Assembly (NCBI RefSeq): GCF_003330725.1
Contig: NZ_CP030840.1
Coordinates: 806,001-870,000 of the forward strand
Source of the DNA: Acidisarcina polymorpha
GTDB lineage: Bacteria; Acidobacteriota; Terriglobia; Terriglobales; Acidobacteriaceae
Direction: 5' to 3'
DNA: 64,000 bases
Shown here: positions 1 to 8,722 of the stretch, piece by piece
Numbering within the stretch: the stretch's first letter is position 1
Layout of the letters: each line of letters opens with the position of its first letter
Notes under the pieces: model-generated
Seen by the model: the letters and a program-made list of their open reading frames with translations, nothing else
Databases searched by the model: none
What the model was told of the DNA's origin: nothing
Made by a program: the position numbers and the translations under genes

Positions 1-996
1 GGATTGCCCGACAGCGCTTGCGTCGCTCATCGGGTATCGGTCGGTCGTTATGAGTCCCTGTTCGTTAAGGTCTGGGGTCCCGCCATTCAATCGATCCATT
101 GGCCGACGGACGTGGACAAGATCTGCGGTACACCCTCTGGGAAAGATGGGGCGGCCCCGCAGGTGAACCTCAGCTCGGAAGACCGGGCGAAGGTCAACAC
201 CATCTACGATCAGTTCGCCCTGTCGATCGCCGCCTATGAGGCTTCTCCGGAGGTGAACGCGTTTTCATCGAAGTTCGATGCATACCTCGCGGGGTCGGCG
301 ACATTGACTCCGAGCGAGAAACACGGCTATGAATTGTTTAACGGCCAGGCGAAATGCAATACCTGTCATCTTAGCGGCACCGCCAGCGGAGCGACCGGCG
401 GCTCAGTCGCGGACGCCGCGCCGGTCTTCACCGACTTCACTTCTTCCAACCTCGGTGTACCGAAAAATCCTGATATTCCCTATTACTACGAAGATAAGCC
501 CGACAAGTATGGCTTTGTCGCCAACCCGGTGGGAATCAAGTTTGTGGATCTAGGGGTGGGGGCTTTCCTGAGCGGCGCGCAGGGTACGCCCGTTCCGGAT
601 AAATCATGGATGCAATACGCGCCCGCGTTCGATGGCAAGGTGCAGGTCCCGACACTGAGAAACGTTGACAAGCGGCCCTATCCGGGCTTCGTCAAAGCGT
701 ATATGCACAACGGGTACTTGAAGAGCCTGAAAGAGGTTGTCCATTTCTATAACACCCGAGATAAGCAGTGTCCCACTCCGAACGATCCCAACGTGAAAAA
801 GACTTGCTGGCCGGCCCCGGAGGTTTCCGCCAATGAGGACACCACGGTTGGAAATCTCGGACTATCCGATGCCGACGAAAACGACGTCGTAGCTTTCCTG
901 AAGACCCTGACAGACGGCTATACATCGAAAAGTTCGGTTGACTTGAGCAGTGTGCAGGAGAACATTCGAGCGCGTCGCGAAAGCCAGCAAAACTAG
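1..996 (+). CDS. Di-heme cytochrome c peroxidase / MauG-family protein, 3' part
   Basis: The reading frame is open from the left edge, so the N-terminus lies outside the window. The visible 331 codons hold one heme c attachment motif, CNTCH (nt 355-369), with the context YELFNGQAKCNTCH typical of the CcpA/MauG di-heme peroxidase superfamily. Further on, VPTLRNVDKRPYPGF and MHNGYLKSLKEVVHFYN match the conserved C-terminal part of that family. Members reduce H2O2 or carry out other periplasmic oxidations using two hemes; the other CXXCH should be upstream of the edge. It is a periplasmic electron-transfer enzyme by family knowledge; substrate and donor cannot be told. The gene ends just before a strong hairpin. 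Confidence 0.85.
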   Translation, partial: GLPDSACVAHRVSVGRYESLFVKVWGPAIQSIHWPTDVDKICGTPSGKDGAAPQVNLSSEDRAKVNTIYDQFALSIAAYEASPEVNAFSSKFDAYLAGSATLTPSEKHGYELFNGQAKCNTCHLSGTASGATGGSVADAAPVFTDFTSSNLGVPKNPDIPYYYEDKPDKYGFVANPVGIKFVDLGVGAFLSGAQGTPVPDKSWMQYAPAFDGKVQVPTLRNVDKRPYPGFVKAYMHNGYLKSLKEVVHFYNTRDKQCPTPNDPNVKKTCWPAPEVSANEDTTVGNLGLSDADENDVVAFLKTLTDGYTSKSSVDLSSVQENIRARRESQQN

Positions 997-1030
997 GGCC
1001 TTCTCTGCGGGTGCACAACCCCAGGATCGA

Positions 1031-1068
1031 TGCTTGATTGCCCCTCTCTTGGGAGGGGCAATCAAGCA
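1031..1068. terminator. Perfect 16-bp-arm hairpin between convergent genes
   Basis: The arms tgcttgattgcccctc (1031-1046) and gaggggcaatcaagca (1053-1068) are perfect reverse complements around a 6-nt loop. The hairpin lies between the cytochrome gene ending at 996 and the kinase gene ending at 1240 from the other strand, the usual place for a bidirectional terminator. There is no clear T-run on either side, so factor-independent termination is not certain. Confidence 0.7.
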
Positions 1069-1239
1069 ATTACAGTATATAGATTGCCAGGATAGCCCCG
1101 ACTACCACGAGACCCTCGGCATCTGTAGCCAAGTTCAGATCTAGTCGTCGTCGATTTGCGGAGCCGAGCGCCCAGCGCGGCGCGCGCAACCAGCCAATGA
1201 TCGATCAGGGGAGTCGCCATCTTCGCTCTCTCCGAACTG

Positions 1240-2718
1240 CTATTTGGTCGCGCTCAATGAGAGGAGCGCCACCGAGCATGAGTTTTCTTTTCGCTGCCCG
1301 GAAAACAGCGGCAGGGTAACGATGAGACGAGCGCCGCCGTCAATTCGGTTGGCAGCCTCGGTGGAGCCGCCGTGGGCGCGCGCCACAGCCTCGACGAAAG
1401 CCAGGCCGAGCCCGTGGCCGTTCGATTGCGGCCCCTTCACGCGCCGCTCGAAGATATGGGCGGCGATCTCGGGCGCAAAGCCGGGGCCGTCGTCTTCGAC
1501 CAGGAGAATCGCTCGCCCCTCCTCCGCCCTCAAGGCGATCGCCACGGTCGAGGAGGGCGGCAAGTGCTTCAGCTCATTGTCGAAGAGGTTGGCAATCATG
1601 CGATGCAGCAGGCCGGAGTCTGCCCATATTTCGACCCGCTCCGCGCTGCGAAGTTGAATCCGGAGTCCTCGTTCGGACATGGACGGCTCATACAGGTCAA
1701 CCATCGATCGCAGCAATTGGTCTAGGTCGATCGCGACGCGGTCGAGCCGCAGCGCGTCCGCCTTGGCTTCGGCGACATCAAGCGACTTGTTCAGAAAATC
1801 GGTCACCCTATCGAGTTCCTCGATCGCCGTTACCACGCTTTCCGCTTCTTCGCCCGCTCCTCCGGTAAGGGCCATCTCCAGTTTGGCCCGCACCGCAGTC
1901 AACGGGCTGCGAAGGTCGTGGGCGAGCGAGTCGGTGATGGTATGCAGTTGATGGACGGAGTTCTCGATGCGGTCCAGCATGGTGTTGAGCGTGGAAGCCA
2001 ACTGGGCGATCTCATCCTTTCTGCGCGAGGTGGGCACTCGGCTTCTCAGATCGGATTCGCCAATTCGCGACGCTGCTTCGGTGATCCCGCGCACATGCCC
2101 CAGCATCCGGCGAGTCGTGTAGAAGACAATGGCCGCGCCAATCAGCACGATCGCCAGCCAGAGAAGAAGGAAGCGGAACCGCAGGCTCCTCAACAGCCGG
2201 CGCTCGTCTCTTTCCGACAAGCCAAGATAGATGCGGGTGCCGTCGCCTACTGCGACCGACGCCACCCGAAAAGGGATATCGAAGGCGTCGACGCGCAAGT
2301 CGGTCGGCGTGTCGGTCACTCGTCGGCCGTGCCGGATCGCGTCGAGATACGCGACGCCGTTCCCGGCCCCCACCCATAATGCTAGAGAGCCGTCAGCGCC
2401 CGTTTGGAGGAAAAAGACCGAATCGTTCTGTCCCTGACTGGAAAGAAGCCGGTTCGGAACCTCGCGGCTGGCGAGCTCGGCGACTTCCCCAACGACGCGT
2501 CCGTAGAGCGCGTCTTTGCGGGTTCGTGCGGCGACATCGCCGAGCACCTCCACTTCGCCCGAAAGCCAAGCGTCGCTGCGTCGCTGGATGTCCTTCGATA
2601 CGAATCGATGAAGAAAGACAAAAACCACCATCGTGCCGCAGGCGAAGGCCAGCGTCGCCCAGAGCGATATGCGCCAAGCCGCGCTGCGCATGGTCGTCTT
2701 ACCGATCTTTGAGAACAT
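1240..2718 (-). CDS. HAMP-domain sensor histidine kinase
   Basis: 492-residue transmembrane sensor kinase. Hydrophobic segments at about residues 18-38 and 183-201 bracket a periplasmic sensor of about 140 residues, followed by HAMP (about 202-256), a HisKA dimerisation domain with the H-box SLAHDLRSPLTAVR (phospho-acceptor His267) and a HATPase domain with N-box MIANLFDNELKH, G1 VEDDGPGF and G2 HGLGLAFVEAVARAHGG. Usual size for a CusS/QseC-like kinase. Its start overlaps the end of the upstream response regulator gene by 20 nt, so the two are translated as a pair. The sensor domain gives no recognisable ligand clue. Confidence 0.93.
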   Translation of the reverse strand: MFSKIGKTTMRSAAWRISLWATLAFACGTMVVFVFLHRFVSKDIQRRSDAWLSGEVEVLGDVAARTRKDALYGRVVGEVAELASREVPNRLLSSQGQNDSVFFLQTGADGSLALWVGAGNGVAYLDAIRHGRRVTDTPTDLRVDAFDIPFRVASVAVGDGTRIYLGLSERDERRLLRSLRFRFLLLWLAIVLIGAAIVFYTTRRMLGHVRGITEAASRIGESDLRSRVPTSRRKDEIAQLASTLNTMLDRIENSVHQLHTITDSLAHDLRSPLTAVRAKLEMALTGGAGEEAESVVTAIEELDRVTDFLNKSLDVAEAKADALRLDRVAIDLDQLLRSMVDLYEPSMSERGLRIQLRSAERVEIWADSGLLHRMIANLFDNELKHLPPSSTVAIALRAEEGRAILLVEDDGPGFAPEIAAHIFERRVKGPQSNGHGLGLAFVEAVARAHGGSTEAANRIDGGARLIVTLPLFSGQRKENSCSVALLSLSATK

Positions 2719-3376
2719 AACCCACTCCTCGCAGCGTTCGGATCAGCGGTCGACGCCCCTCGGCGTCCACCTTGCCGCGCAGCCGGTAGATATGCACATC
2801 GACCACATTGGTGTCCGGCTGGATGCGCATGCCCCACACTTGATCGAGGATCATCGAACGGGTGACGACTCGTCCCGCATTTCGGCACAGATACTCCAGC
2901 AGAACGAACTCCTGCGGAGTGAGGCTCAGAGTTTCGCCGCCCCGCGTGGCCTCGCGGCGAAGCAGGTCTAGTTCGAGATCGAGCACCCGCAGGCGGGTCG
3001 CCTCGGGAGGCGCGGAGGCCTTGCGCCTGAGCAGATTGCGCAGCCGCGCCAGCAGCTCTGCCATGGCGAAGGGCTTGGTGAGATAGTCCCCGCCGCCCTG
3101 TTCTAGCCCGTGCACCCGGTCGTCTACCGTCCGCCGCGCGGAGAGAATGAGCACCGGGGCATTCACTCCGAGTTGACGAAGCCGCAGAATCAAACTAATG
3201 CCGTCCTCGTCGGGCAGGCCAAGATCGATGATGAAGATGTCGTGGTGGCTTTCCGCTGCGAGTCGCTCCCCGGCCTTGCCGTTGCCGGCGACATCGACCT
3301 GATATCCGGCCTCGGTCAGAGAGCGCTTCAGAAATCCCTGGATTTCGATCTCGTCTTCCACCAACAGCAGACGCAT
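2699..3376 (-). CDS. OmpR-family response regulator
   Basis: Receiver domain starting MRLLLVEDEIEIQGF with phospho-acceptor Asp51 (IIDLGLPDEDG) and the conserved Lys in YLTKPFAMAELLARL, followed by a winged-helix trans_reg_C domain (TPQEFVLLEYLCRNAGRVV ... VDVHIYRLRGKVD). I place the start at the ATG at 3374-3376 because the receiver begins exactly there; an upstream in-frame start at 3394 would add six unconserved residues. It is the cognate regulator of the overlapping kinase gene. The target is unknown; the flanking genes suggest neither a metal nor a phosphate role. Confidence 0.93.
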   Translation of the reverse strand: MRLLLVEDEIEIQGFLKRSLTEAGYQVDVAGNGKAGERLAAESHHDIFIIDLGLPDEDGISLILRLRQLGVNAPVLILSARRTVDDRVHGLEQGGGDYLTKPFAMAELLARLRNLLRRKASAPPEATRLRVLDLELDLLRREATRGGETLSLTPQEFVLLEYLCRNAGRVVTRSMILDQVWGMRIQPDTNVVDVHIYRLRGKVDAEGRRPLIRTLRGVGYVLKDR

Positions 3377-3626
3377 GCGTCGATGGTACTGCATCTAGGC
3401 AAACGTTTCGCTTCCCGCCACCAATCGCCCCCATGAACAAATCGTCATCCCGAGCTTCGTCCCGAAGTGCTATCAAAAGAGTGAGGGTCTCGTCTCAACG
3501 AGTAGCCGTTGTATTGAGAATGCCAAGCCTGTCCTCTCAAGTTGTCGACCGTCGTCGTCTCTTCGTGGTTCAGCTGCTCCCAAAACACACGCGCGACATT
3601 TCTGAACCTGCTGAGGCTAACTGTGC

Positions 3627-4688
3627 ATGACTACGGCTTACCTGAATCGCATCGCCACCGCCATACCCGAGCACGATATACATGAAGCCTTCGTCAGCTT
3701 CGCCGAGAGGATGCTGGCAGACCGGCGGCTGCAAACCATATTCCGCCGCATGGCGAGCCGGGCCGATATCTCACATCGTTATTCATTTCTCAATCCGCGG
3801 AGAGATTCGGACCGTCTGTCGGCGCACGACGCACATGGATTTTATCAGTCAGGCGGCTTTCCCAACACGGCTCGGCGGATGGAGATGTTTGAGCAGTGCG
3901 CTCCGGTGCTGATGAGGAAGGTTTTGGATCGGCTAGCGCTCACTGAAGAAGAACGCTCCGGCATCACGCATGTGCTGGTTACCTGTTGTACTGGACTCTA
4001 TGCGCCGGGGCTAGACTTTGAAGTCCTTGATCATCTTGGTCTCTCAGCCGGCGTGGAGCGCACGATGATTGGATTCATGGGATGCTATGCCGCAATCAAT
4101 ACGCTCAAGCTGGCGCGGCACATCGTGCGCTCTGAGCCGAAGGCGGGTGTGCTCATGGTGAATCTGGAACTATGTACTGTGCACTTACAGGAGACGCAGG
4201 ATCTGGAGCAGGTGCTCTCCTTCCTGGTCTTTGCCGATGGCGCAGCGGCGAGCCTCATTACCGCTCGTGAGCAGGGCTTCTCGCTGGACAGCTTTAAGGC
4301 GGTGATGGTGCCAAACACAAGGGAGCTGATTACTTGGAAGATCCGTGGATTGGGTTTCGACATGCTGCTCTCCGGGCAGGTGCCGGGTGAGCTGGGACGT
4401 GCGCTGCATGACGGCGAACTAATGGCCGAGCGGGATGGCATTAATCTCTGGGCGGTGCATCCTGGCGGGCGGTCGGTTCTGGATGCGGTGGAAAAGGGGT
4501 TGGAACTGCCAACGGATGCGCTGGCTGCGTCGCGCGAAGTGCTATCGTCCTTCGGCAACATGTCGTCGGCGACGGTAATGTTTGTGCTGGAGCGGATGAT
4601 GCAGCAGGCAAAGCCGGGGCAGCATGGTTGTGCGATGGCATTTGGGCCGGGCCTAGCAGCGGAGACGATGAGATTCCATGTCGTCTAG
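3627..4688 (+). CDS. Type III polyketide synthase (chalcone synthase-like)
   Basis: 353-residue condensing enzyme of the chalcone/stilbene synthase superfamily. The catalytic triad is visible: Cys153 in FMGCYAAINTLKLA, His278 in AVHPGGRSVLDAVE and Asn311 in FGNMSSATVMF. It also has the C-terminal GPGLAAETM loop of the family. Such enzymes extend an acyl-CoA with malonyl-CoA and cyclise the product to alkylpyrones or alkylresorcinols. The next gene (methyltransferase) overlaps it by 11 nt, and a FAD oxidoreductase lies two genes on. This resembles the Streptomyces srsABC order (PKS, methyltransferase, flavoprotein), which makes methylated phenolic lipids and quinones; extending that role here is inference. 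Confidence 0.92.
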   Translation: MTTAYLNRIATAIPEHDIHEAFVSFAERMLADRRLQTIFRRMASRADISHRYSFLNPRRDSDRLSAHDAHGFYQSGGFPNTARRMEMFEQCAPVLMRKVLDRLALTEEERSGITHVLVTCCTGLYAPGLDFEVLDHLGLSAGVERTMIGFMGCYAAINTLKLARHIVRSEPKAGVLMVNLELCTVHLQETQDLEQVLSFLVFADGAAASLITAREQGFSLDSFKAVMVPNTRELITWKIRGLGFDMLLSGQVPGELGRALHDGELMAERDGINLWAVHPGGRSVLDAVEKGLELPTDALAASREVLSSFGNMSSATVMFVLERMMQQAKPGQHGCAMAFGPGLAAETMRFHVV

Positions 4689-5391
4689 CGCACAGCTCGA
4701 CTTCAGTAGGCGGGTTTCTCCGCGTGAGTTACCGGAGTGGCTGGATGGCGACTGTAGTTATGAGGATTTCCGCGACTGCATGCGCAGTCTGGAAAACGTA
4801 AATCGTTGGCTGCTGGGTTATCGGCCAACGCTGGCCTGGCTGGAGCGTCTACCGCTCGGACTGAGTGGGCCTACGCACATCGTCGATGTCGGCAGTGGCG
4901 GAGGCGACTATCTGCGGCGGATTGCAGCCTGGGCTCGGCGAAGGGGCATCGCTGTCCGGTTGACGGGCATCGACGTGAATCCTTATGCGGCGCGTACCGC
5001 CGCCGACTCAACCCCTAAGGAGCTCGGAATCACATGGGTGACCGGTGACGCGATGTTGTACAGGCCGGAGAAGCCGATCGATATCGTGGTCAGTTCACTC
5101 ATGACACATCATCTGGAGGACGACGAGATCCTCACGCTGCTGAGGTGGATGGAAGCGACGGTGCAGGTAGGTTGGTTTATCAATGATCTGGAGCGGGCTG
5201 CCTGGAGTTCTCGATTATTTGGGTGGGGGCCGTGGCACCGGATTGTGCGGCATGATGGACCAATATCGTTCCGGCGGGCCTTCCGAGAGGAGGATTGGCT
5301 AGGGCTGCTGGCGGCGGCTGATATTCCCCAGGAGGCAGCAACGGTGGAACGTTGGCGGCCGGGACGGTTGTGCGTTGGGCGGCGGAGGTGA
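4678..5391 (+). CDS. Class I SAM-dependent methyltransferase
   Basis: 237 residues. SAM-binding motif I is HIVDVGSGGGDYLRR (about residues 67-81), followed by an acidic strand end TGIDVNPYAARTA and a later VVSSLMTHHLEDDEI segment, as in UbiE/COQ5-like methyltransferases. The ATG overlaps the 3' end of the type III PKS gene by 11 nt, so the pair is almost certainly co-translated. By analogy with srsB it probably methylates the PKS-derived aromatic product. The substrate is an inference from context. Confidence 0.88.
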   Translation: MSSSAQLDFSRRVSPRELPEWLDGDCSYEDFRDCMRSLENVNRWLLGYRPTLAWLERLPLGLSGPTHIVDVGSGGGDYLRRIAAWARRRGIAVRLTGIDVNPYAARTAADSTPKELGITWVTGDAMLYRPEKPIDIVVSSLMTHHLEDDEILTLLRWMEATVQVGWFINDLERAAWSSRLFGWGPWHRIVRHDGPISFRRAFREEDWLGLLAAADIPQEAATVERWRPGRLCVGRRR

Positions 5392-5494
5392 AGTTAGTGA
5401 GTCTCACCCGTCTCATTGGACTCAGAGACATACAGCGTATTGTCCAAACCTTCGTGACGTACCTCATCACGTCTATTGATCCGAGAGGCGAATA

Positions 5495-6130
5495 ATGGCA
5501 TCTTCCACTCTATCTACACCGAGTGCCGGCCGCTCTAGATTCAAAGCGGCTCTCTGGATCTTTCTTGGTGTGACGACGCTCTTTGTCTTCATCACGTCAG
5601 AGGTCCTTCTCCTCACCGATTACCCGATGTACCATGCTTATCGCCTGCAGGTCATAGCCGACCGCGGACTCCTCATCCCGCACACGCTTTGCGGAACCTT
5701 TGCACTGCTGACCGGCCCTCTGCAGTTCTCGACGCGCTTTCGGCAGCGCCACCTGAAGCTCCATCGGGTGCTAGGGCGCATGTACTTCGTCTCAGTGATT
5801 ATTGGCGCCTTTAGCGGGATTGCCCTTGCTAACGGGCGTCCGGGGCTGCCAGGAACGTCTATGCAGGGCGCTGCCTGGATCGTCTGCACTACCGCGGCCG
5901 TGATCGCCGCGCGGAACCGCCAGATTTCTGTGCATCGCCAGTGGATGGCCCGCTCCTACGCGGTGACGTTTACCTTTGTCTCCAGCCGCGTACTCAATCT
6001 GGTTCCCGCCTACTGGAGCCATCTTGGCGACGTACTGTCGGCGGTTGGCGTGATCGCTTTCACCCTGGTTTCCATTCTTCTGGTTGACCTCGGCCTCAAC
6101 TGGCACGAACTCACCTCACGTCGTAACTGA
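5495..6130 (+). CDS. DUF2306 family membrane protein
   Basis: 211 residues with several hydrophobic helices (residues about 15-38, 58-75, 90-110, 125-145, 158-205). The conserved histidine/arginine signature of DUF2306 is present: HLKLHRVLGRMYFVSV and ISVHRQWMARSYAVTFTFV. No biochemical function is established for the family. It sits about 100 nt after the methyltransferase and before the FAD enzyme, on the same strand, so it is probably part of the polyketide operon. A role in handling the lipid or quinone product in the membrane is speculation. Confidence 0.85.
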   Translation: MASSTLSTPSAGRSRFKAALWIFLGVTTLFVFITSEVLLLTDYPMYHAYRLQVIADRGLLIPHTLCGTFALLTGPLQFSTRFRQRHLKLHRVLGRMYFVSVIIGAFSGIALANGRPGLPGTSMQGAAWIVCTTAAVIAARNRQISVHRQWMARSYAVTFTFVSSRVLNLVPAYWSHLGDVLSAVGVIAFTLVSILLVDLGLNWHELTSRRN

Positions 6131-6382
6131 TCGTCGGCCGGCGATTATGAGAGTTTAAGATGTGGGTTTGCAAAATGTCCTATTTCATGAAGCTGGTCCC
6201 CACCAGCCGATTCAAGAGCACGGCTCGCCAGCGAGTTCCGGGATTCGCCTTGTTGAGTCCGGCGGGCCCGATACCAATCTCAAGATGACGATTCGGACAG
6301 AATGACGTTCAAACCGTTTTTCGAACCGTCTACCAGGTTAGATAGCACTAGAGAACCTCACTATGGATAGATAGAACATCCA

Positions 6383-7285
6383 GTGAACCAGGAGCAAAGC
6401 TTGCACGATGAAGTTCTCATCCTCGGCGGTGGAGTGGCAGGTTGTGCCGCTTCGATTGCACTCGCCCGCAAGGGACGAAGTGTAACGATGATCGAACGCG
6501 AACCCACACCGCGCCATAAGGTATGCGGAGAATTCCTAAGCGGTGAGGCGCTGGAGGACCTCCATGCGCTGGACATCGATGTGGCCTCGCTTGGTGCTGT
6601 ACCCATCAATTACGTTCGCCTTGCCGCGGCCAGGCGCTCCGCTCAGGCTCCGCTTCCTTTTCCTGCGGCCTCGCTCACACGCAAAGCGCTTGATACAGCG
6701 CTCATTGCCAAGGCCATAGCCGTGGGAGTCCGCGTCGAGCGCGGCCGCAGTGTGCAGTCGCTCAAGCGGACGACAGGCAATCTCTGGCAGGCTATGCTCA
6801 GCGACGGAGCCACATTCGAAGCTCCAACCGCCTTTCTCGCCACGGGCAAGCACGACCTGCGCGGCCGCGGTCGTCCGAAGGACCCTCACCAATGGGTCGC
6901 CTTCAAGATGTATTACCGAATGTCTGCAGCCCAGACCGCTGAACTGGCAGACGCCTCCGAGTTGACACTCTATGCGGGAGGCTACGGTGGTATCCAACCG
7001 GTGGAAGACGGCATTACGAATTTCTGCTGTGTGGTGCAACGGCGGTATTTCGCATGTTCGGGTCTTCGCTGGAAAGGCCTTCTCGCGAAGATGCAGCAGG
7101 ACTGCCCCCACCTCGCGATGCGGCTTGACGGAGCGGAGCCGCTGCTCGACAAACCGATCACCGTCACTCATATTCCGTACGGTTATCTCCGCCGCACGAC
7201 CGAGGATGGACTCTACTGCATCGGCGATCAGGCAGCCGTAATCCCCTCGTTCACCGGCGATGGCATATCCATCGCACTGCAGTGA
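6383..7285 (+). pseudogene. FAD-dependent oxidoreductase, truncated 5' part
   Basis: N-terminal Rossmann motif LILGGGVAGCAASIALARKG and the following acidic residue in MIEREPTPRHKVCGEFL place this in the geranylgeranyl-reductase/aromatic monooxygenase-like FAD family. The FAD-contacting GDQAAVIPSFTGDGISIAL segment near the end is also present. The frame stops immediately after that motif at residue 300, whereas family members run to about 380 residues. The missing C-terminal part is found on the opposite strand at 7382-7636. I therefore read this as a gene broken by a local inversion. Its former role was presumably oxidation of the type III PKS product (compare srsC). Start GTG 6383 is uncertain. 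Confidence 0.8.
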
Positions 7286-7381
7286 GTGTGACCGCGAGAG
7301 CTACGACTGCGAGGGATTTCACTGCATTTCTCTCCTGTAAGGTTCTGACTATCGAGAGTTGGTTCACGGCGTAGCTCGCTT

Positions 7382-7636
7382 TCAGTTGGCGAACGCCTGC
7401 GGAGCAACAGAGGCGCCCTGGGTCACGCGTGTGAGCCTGGCCGTTATGCGCATCGCGCCGGGCCAGACCCTGAGACAGAACGGCAGTACAGCGCGCGCGA
7501 GTGCGTTGCTTAAGCCATTGGCGGCGAGCTCGGCAAGGCGCATCTGGGGCAGCAGTGCGGAGCGCAGTTTCGGCTGAAAGACCGGTGCCGGCTCTGCGGC
7601 AAGATAGGCAGAGGCAGCACTGCGGGCAGGAGACTC
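7382..7636 (-). pseudogene. Inverted C-terminal piece of the FAD oxidoreductase
   Basis: Read on the minus strand, this stretch encodes SPARSAASAYLAAEPAP, then FQPKLRSALLPQMRLAEL and ARAVLPFCLRVWPGAMRI, ending at a TGA at 7382. It has the pattern of the helical C-terminus of the same FAD enzyme family (an AYLAGE-like segment, then a basic amphipathic helix and the L..R.WP motif). It would restore a protein of about 380 residues if placed after the truncated frame at 7283. It has no start and no promoter of its own, so it is not a gene. Assignment rests on pattern recognition of the family tail. Confidence 0.65.
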
Positions 7637-7853
7637 GACCATTCAGGTGAACGGAGTGTTCACTCTGGTGGGTACGCCCCACGAGCTGACGATTCCGATG
7701 CAGATTCATGTACATGGATCGAAGGTAACGGCAAAGGCGCAATTCGTCGTTCCCTATGTGCAGTGGGGTCTAAGGAACCCAAGCTTCTTGATCTGGAAGG
7801 CTGAGAACGACGTGGCGATAGACCTAAGCCTCGTCGGCAATATCGCCAGTTAA
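7629..7853 (+). pseudogene. YceI-like domain, C-terminal fragment
   Basis: The frame encodes DSTIQVNGVFTLVGTPHELT, an Ig-like beta strand region (HVHGSKVTAKAQFVVPY) and the ending NPSFLIWKAENDVAIDLSLV. This is the pattern of the last third of YceI-family lipocalin-like proteins (a TLTLHGVT-like strand, then P.FL.LKV.D.V.I.L). The N-terminal two thirds are absent; the left border abuts the inverted oxidoreductase tail at about 7630. YceI proteins bind isoprenoid quinones or lipids, which would fit the neighbouring pathway, but this copy cannot make a full protein. Confidence 0.6.
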
Positions 7854-8038
7854 GACCTCCGTTTGACTGGCTGGTCTGTTGCAGGCATGGCGGAGACGCG
7901 GAAGTAAGAGCAGGTTTGACCCAAAACCCCAAAAACCTAGGGCTGATGAAGATTCGCTGACGGGCCTACATCTGTGTAGATATGGGCGAGTTTCCCGCCA
8001 CCGCAGAGAAGGCTTCCGGTCACCCTTCTCTTCCAGGT

Positions 8039-8150
8039 CTAAAAGTCGACATAGAGCTGTTCGAGATTACCGTCATGCTGATCCAGCGTCACCGTGATTC
8101 CGAAGTTTTCGGCAGTTCTAATGAGCAGCCCCAGACTCCGTAGTTGATAT
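8039..8150 (-). pseudogene. Unrecognised C-terminal coding remnant
   Basis: On the minus strand an open frame reads LYQLRSLGLLIRTAENF and ends TLDQHDGNLEQLYVDF before a TAG at 8041. It looks protein-like but has no start; its upstream end meets the dispersed repeat at about 8152. I do not recognise the family. Probably a gene tail left by rearrangement. Confidence 0.35.
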
Positions 8151-8151
8151 A

Positions 8152-8290
8152 GGGCAACACTTCGAATTCCACAGTGTATTCGCTTTTTCTTCGCTATATA
8201 CTGATCTCATGTTTCAAGGGCCGAGTTCGTCCTTCCACGATTTTGTGATCACGTGCAAGCGGTGCAGCGAGAACCTGGCGGCGCGCATCC
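8152..8290 (+). repeat. Dispersed repeat B, copy 1
   Basis: About 135 bp nearly identical to 13145-13281, starting at the shared junction sequence tcgaattccacag and running into the start of the CxxC gene at 8209. It includes that gene's promoter-side DNA and its first 25 or so codons. The two copies differ by a few substitutions and small indels. Confidence 0.85.
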
Positions 8291-8424
8291 AGACGATGCC
8301 CGACGACTGGATCATCGAGACTTGCCCGTTTTGCCTTGAAACCCGGCGCTACCTCCCGCAAGAAATCTTTCGAGGGAGGATTTCCCACAAATATGCTGCA
8401 CTCCGAGTGCGCCGTGGGCCTTGA
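8209..8424 (+). CDS. Small zinc-ribbon-like protein
   Basis: 71 residues with two CxxC pairs, Cys16/Cys19 (ITCKRCSE) and Cys39/Cys42 (ETCPFCLE), spaced as in a zinc ribbon or rubredoxin-like knuckle. No family name is recognised. The 3' end overlaps the next gene's start (8393), so they form a two-gene unit. A second copy of the 5' half occurs at 13200, fused to foreign sequence. A metal-binding or nucleic-acid-binding role is only a guess. Confidence 0.65.
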   Translation: MFQGPSSSFHDFVITCKRCSENLAARIQTMPDDWIIETCPFCLETRRYLPQEIFRGRISHKYAALRVRRGP

Positions 8425-8692
8425 GGTGGGAGGCTACAACGAACGCCCCGACTGGCCGAAGCTCGGCCCATCACTCCTGGTTGCCGCTTCAATGATTCTC
8501 GCGATCCGGACAGCGAAATGGGCAGCCCGGCACGATGAACGCCTCAGCAATCTGGATCTGGCTGTCGAGATTGACTATGCCGTCAGCATGGCGGGTGCCG
8601 TACTTTCAAAGCTGATGGCGAAGAATGACGCAATATTCCCGCAGAGGAAGGAGCCTTGGTATCAGGCGACGGATGAGGATACCCCGAAGTAA
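8393..8692 (+). CDS. Conserved-looking hypothetical protein
   Basis: 99 residues from the ATG at 8393, which has a GGGAGGA ribosome-binding sequence 12 nt upstream and overlaps the zinc-ribbon gene by 32 nt. The product is mixed alpha-helical (LLVAASMILAIRTAKWAARH, LDLAVEIDYAVSMAGAVLSK) and ends in a charged tail. No motif is recognised. Tight coupling with the preceding CxxC gene and a terminator-like hairpin after it suggest a small expressed operon. Confidence 0.55.
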   Translation: MLHSECAVGLEVGGYNERPDWPKLGPSLLVAASMILAIRTAKWAARHDERLSNLDLAVEIDYAVSMAGAVLSKLMAKNDAIFPQRKEPWYQATDEDTPK

Positions 8693-8722
8693 CGGTAAGC
8701 TCGCTGGATTTAGCTGACTTAT

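Noticed and set aside
1918-2379. Open frames opposite the HAMP kinase
   Set aside because: Antisense to conserved kinase motifs; composition is Arg/Pro/Ser-rich as expected of shadow frames.
6131-6382. Possible small gene between DUF2306 and the FAD enzyme
   Set aside because: Frames are under 40 codons with stops and no recognisable motif; treated as intergenic DNA.
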